Source: Ichthyophthirius multifiliis (taxonomy: Eukaryota > Ciliophora > Oligohymenophorea > Hymenostomatida). From it: DNA of 31,220 nucleotides. The notes below the pieces were generated by a model. The model did not search any database. It was given only the letters and a program-made list of their open reading frames with translations, and had not been told where the DNA came from. Below are positions 1 through 11,962 of the stretch, piece after piece. Within the stretch, counting starts at the first letter, position 1. Each line of letters starts with the position of its first letter. The stretch lies in assembly GCF_000220395.1 (NCBI RefSeq), contig NW_004086118.1, positions 1-31,220 on the forward strand, given 5' to 3'. A program made the translations under genes and the position numbers.

Positions 1-3000
1 GGGCTTCTACTATTTAATAATCTCCTTTTCCTTTCAAAGAACTTAAGGCTTTTTATAGAGTTTATTAAACACTAGATTTACCTGAATATGCCGCTCCGAC
101 TATCATAAGACCATGTCTGACGTTTATTGTGTCGTATAATTGGATACATTTATTAATGAAGTTTTATTTAGGTTGTAATGGTACTGTATTTTATAAACAC
201 GAAGTCTTTAAAGCATCCAAAAGAGAACCATAGTCAATTACTGGGACGGTTACGCCAGGAAAAAGATCACTTGTTATAGATTGGAAAAGAGGAATGTCAT
301 TTATGGTAAATTTAGGTAAATTTACGTCCATTAGGGCTCTTAAACATATAATGTCTTCACTGTCAGTCATTACTCTTTTGAGGTTTCCGGCGGCTGTAAG
401 TATTGCTTTTAGGGCTCTCATACCAAAATCGTAATGGTCTTATGAGGATAATTATTCGGAACTAAGTCTTAGAGAAGCTACTATTTTTCGGGCTAAATTA
501 CGAGCGGCTGAAAAGCCTACTGAATATAAATATATTTCAGCAATTAATGCATAATCAGGAACCATCATAGCACATGGTCTGAATAAAGACTTTAAATTAT
601 CAGGTAATTCTGATCTTCCGGCATAACCAGGGTTCATAGTAATATTAATTGCACAAGTGTCGACTAATTTTATTTCTTCACCATCAAATTCAAAGGTTTC
701 ACGAGGACGAGCTTTATTTAGTTTTATAGCCATTTATATACTCAATACTTAAGATGCAACCACAGACAAGACTTCCAAATCGATTCTATTAAATTCATCA
801 AAACAACACCATGCTCCAGATGATGCTAGACCTTTAAAGAATTTTCTCATAGCAATGAAATTTAGACCATCTGAACAGTTAAATACAACACATTAAACAG
901 CTAGTGCTTTTGCTAAATCTTTCACTGTTTCTGTTTTTCCAGTACCTGCGGGTCCTTCAGGGGCTCCTCCGTATTATAGTTAAAATGCACCCATTAAAGT
1001 TCTATAACATCTATCTGTTAATGGTGTTATAACCAATCTTGTTGAATTTCCTAAATATTCAAAACTATTTTATTTCATTTATTTTTTAAATAAAATATAT
1101 TAAAAAAAAGTAAATTTACTCATAACTTAAATCGGCGGATATCATTCTTACTTTTAAATCAGGTTTGTGATTATGTTTTTCTTCCCAATAATATCTTAAT
1201 TAAGAAATCCAATTGAAATCCTAAACTGATTAACATCCCGTCTTTTCTAAATCGACCATAACATCTTTAGCATGAACATCTAATACAACTAAAGCCCCTA
1301 AAGTTAATCTAGCAAGAGGCGTTAAATCCTTCCTTACTAATTCTACTATATCGAGTAATTACTATTCTAAATAATGTACATAAGCACTTATATTTTAAAA
1401 AGTATAAATTCCATCTTCAATATCAGTTTCATGATCTTTTTTTCCATTCAAAATTGAATTTTCGGCTCCTCTAGTCCATCTACACATATCAACAGCTAAA
1501 ACGACTTACCCAGGCCATTTTTAAACCCAATCTGATCTATGTGAATTTTCATCTACGAGGGATGCTTTTGTGATATTTTTGAGAGTATTTCTCATCATCA
1601 ATTCTATATCACCAAGCCATTTTTCTACATTTCCTTTTTTATCACCTTCATTAACATTTATAGGCTAATTAAATTTAACAACTTCAGCTTCCGCAGAGAT
1701 CATTCCACATACATCTTCTGCTGTTGAAAAGTCCAATTTATAGATAGCTTCGAAGCATTTATTTATATGTTTTTAAACTTTCTAAGGATCTTTAGTGTCT
1801 GCTAAAATTTCTAATAATTCTTCATCTGACAAGAAGAAAAATCTGGGAAAATCTCTCCTTTTAGACTCAAGATAATCACTCAATTTTTTCTATATTTCAT
1901 CCAAAGTCTTATTATGTGTCGCGAAATCGTTTTTTAATTTATCGCTTTCAATACCTTCCCATAAACCTGGTTCTTTAGAGAAAAAATCCATTGTAACTCT
2001 CCAAAAATCATCAATATGGTCGAATTTTTTCTTTTATAATTCCATTTTCTTCTTAATATCTTCAGATGCAAATATAGGTTCTAAATACATCCATGATCTT
2101 TAACATTTGATCCAACCTTCCAAAGTGTCTTAAATGAAAACTAATTTCTACTCCAACAAATCTGCTTGTTTTTTTAGATTTTTCATATAAGGAGAAGATT
2201 TTTACATTCCTAAATTATTCAATTGTTCGTCTAAAATTTATTGAATTTCGTCTACTCCTTTCAATGCGTAAGTATGTACTTTACTTTTAGTATATGGTAT
2301 TATGTCTAGTTTTATACTTTTTACTGTATCTTCCATTTCTTTAAGCTTTTTTTCTATACTGTATTATTTTTCAGCTTTTTTAGATACTTCTTCAATTACT
2401 TCTTTAAAATCTGGAGTTTGACATAAAAGTTCGGTCAGGTTTAAGTAAGTTATTTCTTCACTCATTTATTTGTCTTTAGAAACTTAGCATCTTTCATATA
2501 TTTCAGCCCAATGCTACTATACACTGGTTTTTTTTAAATTCTTTAAAGCCTCAGTAGTCAAGCATTCGAACATCCACATTTTTTATCTAAATTTATTTAT
2601 ATCACCTAATAGTTTTTCAGATAATTAGGCTGCTTTTTCATCTCCTGCTGGGTCGTTTGTATCAGAAAATTTCTTGAATAAATTTTTTGTTTCAATAAAA
2701 TATCTCTAATTAACAGCTTTATCAATTTCATTAAAATTTTATTATAAAAGAGGTCCCCTTTAAATAAAAAATTATTATTATTTAAAAAAATATAGATGTA
2801 TTACATTGTCCATTCTTCCATATTAGTAATAAATTAAAATAAAATTTCCCATAATTTTTTGTAAGGTTCGAATTCTTTGACTGAATTTTCTAAATCATCC
2901 CATATGGAAATTTCATCACCAAATAAATTTTCCCTACTATTAAATGATTTAACCTTTTCAACAGCTTATTACATACTATCATCAAAAAGGGCAATTTATG

Positions 3001-5579
3001 TATATTTATCTTTCACTTCATTGTGTGAATATGTATTATTTTATTTAATTTCTGCAAATCCTTTTTAGATTTACATAATAGTATTTTAGAAGTTGTTTTT
3101 TTCTTATTCTAATGCATTTCTGAATTTAGCTTCGGAAATTTCATATGTTCTATTGCCATCACCTGCAGCTTCCTTAACTAAAGCTGGTTAAGCACTAAAA
3201 TAAAAAAATTAAGAAACAGCAATTTCACCTTTTTCGTCTTTGGATAAATAGCAATATTTTTCTAATATTTAAAAAAAACTTCCAAGAATATTAATTTCAT
3301 TTTTTTATTTGGCTAAATTTACTTCGTTTTCTTTTATAAATCTTTTTAAGACAACTAATTCTTGCTCATTTAAGGGATTCTTTGTTAAATCAATTCTCAT
3401 TTAATCATATACACTCTGAATTCTCTATAAAAAATATATATTAAAAAATATATAAATACTAAAAGTAAATATTTATATATCTAAAAATTAAAATAAATAT
3501 AATTAATTTATTTATATGTAAATATAATTATATGTAATTAAATATATAAATAAATAGAAATATATATATATATAAATTTATTATATTTATATTTATTAAT
3601 AACTTTTAATATATTTTTTTTATTATTTTTTTTTATATTGATTTATATTTATATTTATTTTTTAAATAATCATTTTTATATATCTATTTATTTATTTTAT
3701 TTATATATTTTAATAACTTTTAATATATTTAAATTTTTTATTTTTTTATTTTATATTATATTGATTTATATTTATATATATTTTTTATAATGATTTTAAT
3801 ATATCTATTTATTATTTTTTATTTATTTTTATTTATAACTTTTAATATATTTAAATTTTTACTTCCGTTTCTTCTTAACAAATTTAATCTACTTTTTATA
3901 ATATAGCTTATATAAATTCATCCGCTTTATTACATAAATCTTCTTTAGCTTATTTAGTTCTTATTTAGAAAAAACAGAAATTTTATTAATCAATACACAA
4001 TTTTTCAATTTCTTCCTTTGCTTATACATATTCTTGTATTTTTTTATCTAATTCTTATGAATCAAGATTTAAAATCATAGATCCTTTTTAATTATCACCA
4101 AAAAGTTATTTTAATGTACTAGAGATAGATTTCTCTAATAAAAATTAATATTTTTTAAACTTTTCTAGTACTATATCTGGGCCTTCGTATCCTTTTTAAA
4201 TTACATTCATAACAATTTCTTCCCCTTTTTTAATCCAATCTAAATCCATACTAATAGGAAAAGAGATTTACTATTAAAGTTTATCTATTAATGGTACTAA
4301 ATCTTTTTCCAAAATAAAAAAACCATTAACATAATCTACAAGCCATTAAAATGGTTTTAAAAGACTCTAAGTGATTTTTTTTAAACTAGGTTAATAATAG
4401 ATATAATCTTTTGAATCTTCCTCATAATCATCACCTATATCTATATTTAAGCCTGATATACCTCCGTTATTATATAAATTACTTTTATCAAATAAAGTAG
4501 TATTATTATTTAATATACTGGTATTATTTACTATAGATGCATTCGTATTTATTGCATTATTATTATTTTATTTAACTTATTCTTTTTTTTTATTTTTTTT
4601 ATCATTTTTTTTTGAAGATTTTTATTTTGCTTGTAAATTTAAAATTATAAGATTATAATTATTTACTATCCAAATATCTTTATCCTACCCATCTTCTGGT
4701 AGTATAAATTTTTTTAAAAAATTACAATAATCATCAATATTTTTTTTTACAACATTTTATCTTACATAGGAATTTATCATTAAATCTATTCTTTTAATCA
4801 ATCTTTATAATTCAGAATTAAAATAAAACTGATTTTCAATAATGTAAAATCTATAAATATCCCTTAAAGAATCATGTATTTCTGATATAATATACTCTCT
4901 CCATTACATTTATAATGTTTATCTTGCACTTACATGATATGCATATTGTGATTATTCAAAATTTCCCAACGATACTGGAAGTGTGAGCTTTTCCCAATTA
5001 GTTTTGAATAGTTTATGATTTTCATACATATCAGATCTTTTTGTGATTTCATTTAATGTTTTAACTACTAAATCTTTGTTTGATAAATGTAGCTTTTATA
5101 GTTAGTCCTATATTTCGTAATATGGGTATTATAATTATACATAAGTACCATATTATCGTATTATTTTTTCTTCAAAACGATTTTTTATTCGATATCTTTA
5201 CCATTTTAATTCATTTTTAGAATCAGCCATTTCATTTAATACAATACATTTTTTACTAAAGAAATTGTATTATTTTTCAACATCCTATATAATATTTTTT
5301 GCATAGAATTTAAAAAAAAAAAAAATTATTTTACTTCCATTAAATCTTTTATGAATTAAGATTTATATATATCCAGTTATAATGCTTATTTTTTCTTTTT
5401 AGATAATATCTTGTTTAAAATATTATCTTTCCATTATTATTACATATATTGTATTTTAGAATCTTATTATCTATTTACATATTTATCAAACCTAAAATAT
5501 AAAAAATAATAAATTTTTTATTTTTTATTACATAAATATAAATAATATAATATTATATATGATATAAATATACATGTAT

Positions 5580-5612
<33 letters not shown>

Positions 5613-6776
5613 TTAAATAATTCATATAAATTTATATATTTAAAGTTTATATAATTAACATATCATAATTTTTATTTTTATTTTATTACCTCAAAGCATC
5701 TTCAGCATTTAATTGTCTTTATTTTGATAATTCAAATCTTTCTTTAAATTAATACTCATCCTCTTAACTAAACATCAAAGATAGTCTCACAATATTTTTA
5801 ATTTAGTTATTTTTTAAAATTTTAACTTAATATTTATTAGTCTTAATATCAAAATCAATTACTTATGCATCTGTCCATATATATCTTAATTTTTTTTATA
5901 TACAAAAATTAATTTATTTTAATAAGTATAAAATTACTTTCCATCTTAAAAAATAGGACATTTAGCATGAGCTACATTAGGTTAAGATTTAAATTTTTCA
6001 ATCCATTATTAGGGTGTTATTTCTTCTTCCCAACAGTCATATTTTTTTAGATTTTTATTAGTATTTAAACCTTTTTCAGGAAATTATTTTTCCTTTTCTT
6101 TTGCATTATCCATTAATGCTTTAATTAAATGTGGAGAATATATACTATTTTCATTTTTAATAAAACTTTCATTTATATGTGTATGCTCTTTTATTATTGA
6201 ACTATTATTTAAAGGTTAACAAGACTAATTTTATAATAAACTTTAACTTATTACATGATCTGATTATCTTAATTTATAACTCTTTTGATATCTTTTTAAT
6301 TATTAAGAATCTTAATTATTTAATATTGATTCTTCTTATGATTATAAAAGACTCTACGTTTAATCTATAGGAGGTAGTTTTAATTTATTTGCACCTATCA
6401 TTTATTATGGTTAAGAAATGTTTAATTTTGGAGGATGTATTTCTTTTTTGCTAGAATGGTAGGCTTGTATAGTTTCATCTACCATTTTTTCCTCCATTTC
6501 TGCTTCTTCGAAATTAAATTTAGGTAAATGAATTTTAAACAAAGGACCTATTTTAATTTATATATTTGTATTATAATATGATATATATATATTTATATTT
6601 GAGTTATTATGCATTTTTATATTTTCCAAAATTACATGTTTATTATTATTTCTTTATTTTAATTATTTTCAAATAAAGATGTAATATTTATTTTAATTTT
6701 TTTATTTTTATTTTTGGGAAATTGCTAGTTTTAAATTATAGTTACCTATTTTATTCGTTGAATTCTTTTTGTTCAT
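1..6776 (-). CDS. Axonemal dynein heavy chain (inner-arm type), 5' part; 3' end beyond window
   Basis: ATP-driven minus-end microtubule motor of the axoneme. Under TAA/TAG=Gln I read eight exons: 6776-6746, 6547-5938, 5884-5690, 5491-5335, 5284-3863, 3424-2805, 2757-1120 and 1064 to the left edge, about 1,910 residues. Introns are 198, 53, 198, 50, 438, 47 and 55 nt, all GT..AG with phases that join the frame exactly. The tail and linker are followed by AAA1: P-loop [10 protein letters not shown] near residue 1,595 (about 920-960), Walker [11 protein letters not shown] near 790, and [17 protein letters not shown] near 640. The AAA2 P-loop GAAYSGKSS is near position 80. Motor sequence such as [22 protein letters not shown] and LTAAGNLKR, and a tail of about 1,600 residues, fit single-headed inner-arm chains (DNAH1/3/7/12 group); the exact paralogue is inference. 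The start ATG (6774-6776) lies in a 31-nt first exon and is the least certain part. An Asn-rich insert lies in exon 5. The neighbour at 7128 is divergent. Confidence 0.96.
3425..3862 (-). other. Long intron 5 of the dynein gene
   Basis: Donor GTAAAAATTT (3862 downward) and acceptor TATAG (ending at 3425) join CGG AA to G AGA ATT CAG, keeping the dynein frame. At 438 nt it is five to nine times longer than the small introns of the same gene, and the excess is almost pure A/T with a degenerate tandem repeat (separate entry). Confidence 0.85.
3598..3862. repeat. Degenerate tandem repeat inside dynein intron 5 (unit about 114-122 bp)
   Basis: The string AATAACTTTTAATATATTT starts at 3598 and recurs at 3712 and, with one change, at about 3834. 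Between the copies a second shared block (ATATTGATTTATATTTATAT, then a TATATCTATTTATT block) occurs in the same order. Spacings are 114 and 122 bp. The third copy is cut off at the splice donor, so roughly 2.2 units are present. This is seen directly in the sequence; its origin by tandem duplication within the intron is inference. Confidence 0.75.
5577..5612. repeat. (TA)n microsatellite in dynein intron 3
   Basis: An almost uninterrupted TA dinucleotide run, with one AA interruption, inside the 198-nt intron 5492-5689. It lies outside coding sequence once the intron is removed. Confidence 0.85.
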
Positions 6777-7127
6777 TTATTTATATCAACTATTTTTTTT
6801 TTATTTTTAATATATATTTTTAATGAAAAAAATAAAAAAATAAAAAATAAAAATTATTTTATTTAAAGCAGTTTTTTTTTTTTTTTTAACAAAAAATTAA
6901 AATAGAATTAATTTTTATATAAGAATAACATACAATTCTTTTATTTTAAAAACATATAACAATTAAAATTTGGCAGAATATAAAAAAATATAATATAATT
7001 TAAATAAATAATAAAATAAAATATAAATTATATTATTTATAATAATAATAAAAAAAAAACAACTCTAATAATAAAAATAATTTTAATAAATAACAAATAT
7101 ATATTTTTTTAAAAAAATAATAAATAA
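6777..7127. promoter_or_regulatory. Shared divergent 5' intergenic region, dynein / coiled-coil gene
   Basis: About 350 bp separate the inferred start codons of two head-to-head genes, so it should contain both promoters. It holds poly(A) and poly(T) runs (about 6825-6895) and otherwise plain A/T sequence. I see no defined motif. Assigning promoter function rests only on gene orientation. Confidence 0.4.
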
Positions 7128-8026
7128 ATGTATTAAAATAAATATGAATTTTTAAATAAACTATTAGATTAAGAAATAGAAATAGCGAAAAACCGTTCGT
7201 TCTCTTTAATAAATAATAATTCATATAATAGTCAATCAAACAAAGAAAATAATCTATTTTAAAATACAAAACAATAATTATACAATAGCCAAAGTATTCA
7301 AAACAATACAAATTATATTTTACAAAACAGTCTTTTTAATTAAAAGGAATAATTGTTATCTTTAAAAAGACAAAATAAATAAAATTATCCTTAGGTACAT
7401 TTAGTAGAAAACTTATCAAAAAGTACAAACGAACCGAATAATTATATGTTATAATTTGAATAAATAAAAAATAAAATTCTAAGCCTAGAAAAATAAATGA
7501 AATAAAAATAATAATAAAATACTTCTCCTTATTTTTATGAAAATAATAAAAATAATAATTTAACTTTTTTAGAGAATGACTATAAAAATAATTAAATATC
7601 GATTAAAAAGTTTAAAAAAAATAGTTCAAAAAATATTTAATTTTCAAATAAAATTAGAAGCCATTCTTTAAAAAATAACAATAATAATACAAAATCAAAT
7701 TAAAAAAACTCTAATAATAAAAATACTTATAACTTACAAATCTAAGAATTGTAAAAAGAAATGAAATACTGGTAATAAAAAAAAGTAAATAGCATAATAA
7801 ATTGCTTAGTTTATAATAATAAAGCAATTTATAAGAAAATAAAATTAAATAAATAAAAAGCTAACTAAATAAGTTACTCTAAATGTAAAAAACATAATAG
7901 AAAACACACTTCAATTATGATGAAATATATTCGAGTTTATAAAAATGTGAACGTACAAAATAAAAGTAATAAATATTAATAAAATTATTAAAAGAATAAA
8001 TAAAAAACACTAAAAAAAATATATGA
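7128..8026 (+). CDS. Q/N/K-rich coiled-coil protein, 286 aa, unknown function
   Basis: Two exons, 7128-7771 and 7810-8026, separated by a 38-nt GT..AG intron, end in TGA at 8024-8026. The first exon has an N/Q/S-rich low-complexity region with stretches such as NKLLDQEIEIAKNRSF and LEKQMKQKQQQNTS. The join gives LQIQELQKEMKYC, followed by heptad-like KIKQIKSQLNKLLQMQK and ILIKLLKEQIKN, so the C-terminal third should form a coiled coil. Removing the intron turns a drifting frame into this coiled coil with a clean TGA, which is the main support for the model. The ATG at 7128 has no in-frame TGA just upstream, so the start could lie further 5'. It is divergent from dynein and convergent (102 bp apart) with the reductase gene. 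I do not recognise a family; a cytoskeletal role is only a guess. Confidence 0.72.
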
Positions 8027-8128
8027 TATATAAAACTTTAAATTTATTAAAACATTTTTTTATATGACATATTTATTTATTACTAATTAAATATATAAAA
8101 TTTATTTCTTTTTTTTTTGTTACTACAT

Positions 8129-9032
8129 TCACATATAAAAATATTCTGGATTTATATTATTATCTTTTACATTAAGTAATGCAAAAGCACCAGTTTATGG
8201 TAAATTATAACCTTCTATCCACATTCTTATTAAGGCTGCTATATCATCAGGTTTAGCCCAAGTAGAAAAATCTGAATTAGGCATATCTTATCTATTTTAA
8301 GGAGTATCAATTATTTTTCTATTAGAAAAATAAATAAATAAAAAATAATAAAAAAAAAATTATTTACGGTAAAATAGTTATTACACGAGATTATACCGGC
8401 ATATCTTTAGAAACAGCCTAAAATCGAAATTAAAAATATATTTCATTTATAAAAATATAAAAAGAAAAACCAATTTCGATGCTAATGTATGTACAGATGT
8501 TTTACTAAGTGCATATCCTATCATATCACTGCAAGGGTTATTTAAAATCCCCCCTGCCCCAGTTAATACTAATAATCCTGATTCTTTTAATATATTTGTA
8601 GCTAAATGAGCAGCTTTTTTTTAATAATAAATTATTTTTAAATATTAATATTTTTACCCATAATTGATGGCAATATGTTACAAATATGCATTTTATCATA
8701 AGTATCGAAAATTCTCTCATCTTTTATAGAACCACTTGTCCATCCCCCAGCTATACATATAATAGCATCATAGTTATTTTTCTAAAAAGTTTATAGTTAT
8801 TATTTTATTAATGGTAATTGTTCTTTTGTTGATATATTTGGATTAATTAATATATTTAAAGAGCATTATTTATTCTATTTAATATCTATATTTGCAATTC
8901 TATAGTTATTTATTAAATTGGAAATTAAGCAACGACCTTTATTTTTAAAATAATGTTACTTTTTTAATAAAAAATCTTTAAAAAACCTAAATTTCCATTT
9001 CCACCAAAAATTAATATATTTTTTAAAGACAT
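8129..9032 (-). CDS. Dihydropteridine reductase (QDPR), 235 aa
   Basis: NADH-dependent short-chain reductase that regenerates tetrahydrobiopterin from quinonoid dihydrobiopterin, the cofactor of aromatic amino acid hydroxylases; cytosolic. Exons 9032-8987, 8936-8658, 8613-8471, 8417-8368 and 8318-8129 join to 708 nt. Introns are 50, 44, 53 and 49 nt. The N-terminal Rossmann strand and glycine motif read ILIFGGNGNLGR, and intron 1 splits the codon of the last glycine. Further matches are DAIICIAGGWTSG (human: DAILCVAGGWAGG), AAHLATNILKESGLLVLTGA, the catalytic Tyr-x3-Lys in MIGYALSKTSVHTLA, ILPKIIDTPQNRQDMP and the C-terminal ALLNVKDNNINPEYFYM, ending in TGA at 8129-8131. Length matches the animal enzyme (about 244 aa), with no key residue missing. 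Two donors are GTTTTT rather than GTAA. It is convergent with the coiled-coil gene on its 3' side. Confidence 0.94.
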
Positions 9033-9253
9033 TAAATATTTATATATTAAAAAAATTTTAATTAAATATATATATATAGATTCTAATAAAAATAATTTTT
9101 AATTATTTTCTAATTATTATAAAAAATAATAAAAATAATAATATTTAATTGAAAAGAGGATATAAAAATAATAATTTTTAATTAATAAAACTTGATATAT
9201 ATTTTATATTTTTTTTTATTAAATAATTTTAAAATGTTTAATAATATATAAAT

Positions 9254-9296
<43 letters not shown>

Positions 9297-9643
9297 TATA
9301 TTAATAAATATAATTATTATATTATATCAAAAAATATTTATAAAATAAATATTTATCAATTTTTGATTAAAATATTTTACATATAATAAATTACTAATGT
9401 ATTTTTATTTATATAAAACAAAAAATTTTTTACTTTATAACTTTATATAAATTAAATTAATAATTCATTAAAATTAATAGTAAATTAAATACAATACCAT
9501 AAAACATATATAAATACTTTATATAACTATAAAAAAAAATATTATCTCTAATTAATAAATAAAAAAAAAATTTTTAAAATAAATAATAAAAAAAAACTTA
9601 AAAATCTTAAAATATTATAAAAGTCAAATTCAAAAAAAAAAAA
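9033..9643. other. Intergenic A/T-rich spacer, divergent promoters presumed
   Basis: About 610 bp between the reductase start and the BBS2 start, nearly pure A/T. It contains a (TA)n run at about 9251-9292 and several poly(A)/(T) runs, ending in a 13-A run (9632-9644) directly at the BBS2 ATG. No coding pattern or RNA gene is visible on either strand. Confidence 0.6.
9251..9292. repeat. (TA)n microsatellite, intergenic
   Basis: TA dinucleotide run with single-base interruptions in the reductase/BBS2 spacer, seen directly. Confidence 0.85.
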
Positions 9644-10787
9644 ATGTTTACATCTGCATTTTCATTTAATTTAAATAATCCCGTAGAGGAAAATTTATCA
9701 ACAATATTAAGATTAGATAGTCAAAAGCCATAACTTGCCTGTGTATCCATAGGCGGCAAATTATTTATATCAAACAACGAACAAGTCGAGTTTTTAAATT
9801 TAAACAAAAGTATAAAATCTTTAGCTACATCAAAATACGACCCAGACTCTAATTCCGAATAAATAATATTCGCATCCCAAAACACCCTCGTATGTTACGA
9901 TGTACTAAAAAATAGTGAAAATTTTTACAAAGAAATTGAAGATGGAATAAATGTGATTGCCTTTACACCCGAAATGTCTGGAATAAAAGGTCCTGTAACC
10001 ATTATAGGAGGCAACTGTAGTATATAAGGTTTTAATTCTTAAGGTGATGAAATATATTGGAACGTAACTAGTGATTTGGTTACCTGTATTGGATTCACAG
10101 ATATTGACGGCGATTAATCCTTAGAATTAATGGTCGGAAGTGCGGATAACTATATAAGAATTTTCTAAGGAGAAAGCATTCTTTACGAAATCCAAGAAGC
10201 TAGTAAGCCTCTTATATTATCCAGAATGACTAAATAGAAGTTTGCTTTTGGATTAGAAAACGGAATGGTGGGCGTTTATTAGAAAAAATAAAGAAAATGG
10301 AGAGCTAAATCTCAATATAAACCCATTGGCGTTCTTTTAGGAGATTTTGGAAGCGAAAGATAAGGATATAAACCTATTATTATCGGAAGGTAGAATGGTT
10401 AAATTGAAATAAGACATGATGCTACTGGTGAAATTTTACATAAAGTCATGTTAAGTAGTCCTTTAGCAAAAATTTTTAGAGATGATTTTAGATAAGATGG
10501 GAGTAAGTAGATTGCTTGTATTTAATGTGATGGGTAGGTTTAAGGATATATTATTAATATTAAAAAAGAAAATTTTAATGAAAATGCAACGTAAATATTT
10601 ATATTTCATTTTTTTTTATTTATTTATCTATTTTATTAAAGATCTGATTAAAAAATAGATTAACATGGTTATTTAGAAGAATTAAAAAAAAGAAACAAAA
10701 TTTAGTTGAAAAAATTAATAATTTATAAAATTAAGTTGATATGAAAAAAACAGACGGAATTTCGCCTTAAGAATAATTAAATTTAAG

Positions 10788-10832
<45 letters not shown>

Positions 10833-11962
10833 TTTTTATAATAAATAATAGTAAATTCTTTCAAAATAAACCCAAAAACAAAAAACGTTGAATTATGTAT
10901 AAAATGTAAAAATCTTTATATCAAAAACGCTATTTTATTTTGCGAAAAGTTATTTGTAGACTCCGAAACATTATTTTATTGTCCAAAGAATGTCAAAAAC
11001 ACTTTAAATATTCCACTTCCAATATAGAAAAACATTTCTGAAAAAATAACTGTTAAATGTATGCTAAGTAATACAATATCAAGCTAATATTATTAAGTAT
11101 TTACTTTCACAAGCTAATTACCTAAATTTAGTAGATATTTATTTATTAATACATTCGAAGAAGCTAATTTATAAGCACCAATATCATAAGTCAATATGAT
11201 AATAAATGAAAGAATTTCAAGATTTGTTAAATGGATTAGTTAAAGTTTTATTGTTAATTAAGAAATTATTGATAAATTGGAATAAAATTAGACTTAATTA
11301 GTTGCCAGGTTTGTTAATATTTAAAATAGGGAAACATTGCAAATTAGTATTGATTAAAATAATGCTCATGTTTAAATTTTTTCTGATGATATTGAAGTTG
11401 CAGGGGATGTAATATAAGATATGTGTTAATATAATAATATTACAGAGTTAGAAAGTTAAGGCTAATTTCCTTAAGAAATGGAAAAATTCAAATAAATTTT
11501 AGATTAAGTTAAATGTATAATAAATATAATGATTTTAATATATTTTTTATTTATATTTTTTTCTATTTTATAATACTTTTATTTTTATATTATAATAAAA
11601 TAGAATATTCAGAGGCTAAAATGAATATTACAGCTGATATTGCTGATTCTATATAATAAGTCAAAACCTTTATTGTAAAAGCAGAAGATTCTAGAATTTG
11701 TGGAGATATGAAATTTATGAAAAAATATTATTCTGATGTAATGGTTTAAAATAATAATTTAATGACAGAACTTATTAAAAGGAAAAAAAATAATAACATT
11801 TTAATGTCATCTTTAAAAGAAATTAATTCCATGATAAATAAAGCATCTAATATACGCTTAGGAAATGCTAAAACTAGGGTTACTACTCTATGTAGAAATG
11901 CTATTAAAAATAAAGACTTTTTCTCTTTATTAAGAATTATAGAAGGTGGATAAGAGTATTGA
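9644..11962 (+). CDS. BBS2: BBS2, BBSome subunit (about 704 aa), one -1 frame break
   Basis: Subunit of the BBSome, the coat-like complex that moves membrane proteins in and out of cilia. Exons 9644-10590, 10642-10786, 10852-11514 and 11604-11962; introns 51, 65 and 89 nt. The N-terminal beta-propeller shows LACVSIGGKLFIS, TIIGGNCSIQGFN (human AIIGGNCALQGFN), FTDIDGDQSLELMVGS and FGLENGMVGVYQKK. The middle part reads QLPKFSRYLFIN, ERISRFVKWISQSF and DIEVAGDVIQDM (human DIDLAGDIIQSM). The C-terminus has KAEDSRICGDMKFMKKYY and NAKTRVTTLCRNAIKNKDF, ending QEY then TGA. Total length agrees with the human protein (721 aa). Exon 2 reads DQHGYLEELKK in one frame and QNLVEKINNLQNQVDMKK in the -1 frame; the switch falls at an A8 run (10684-10691). 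It could be a missing A in the assembly or a real -1 slip. Intron 2 carries a (TA)n tract. Confidence 0.94.
10790..10828. repeat. (TA)n microsatellite in BBS2 intron 2
   Basis: A TA run beginning three bases after the GT donor at 10787 and occupying more than half of the 65-nt intron. The exon-exon frame is correct only when it is removed. Confidence 0.9.

Noticed and set aside
2877-3068. Plus-strand open stretch over dynein exon 6
   Set aside because: Antisense to strongly supported dynein coding sequence ([17 protein letters not shown]). The same applies to 6179-6370 over exon 2.
3598-3862. Intron repeat as a transposon or autonomous element
   Set aside because: No terminal inverted repeats, target duplication or coding remnants; a simple tandem duplication explains it.
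7033-7311. Minus-strand open stretch upstream of the reductase gene
   Set aside because: Antisense to the plus-strand Q/N-rich coiled-coil exon 1; Tyr/Phe/Leu-rich composition with no domain.
8538-8720. Minus-strand 60-codon stretch inside the reductase gene
   Set aside because: Same strand but a different frame from QDPR, reading through a true intron; the spliced QDPR frame is far better supported.
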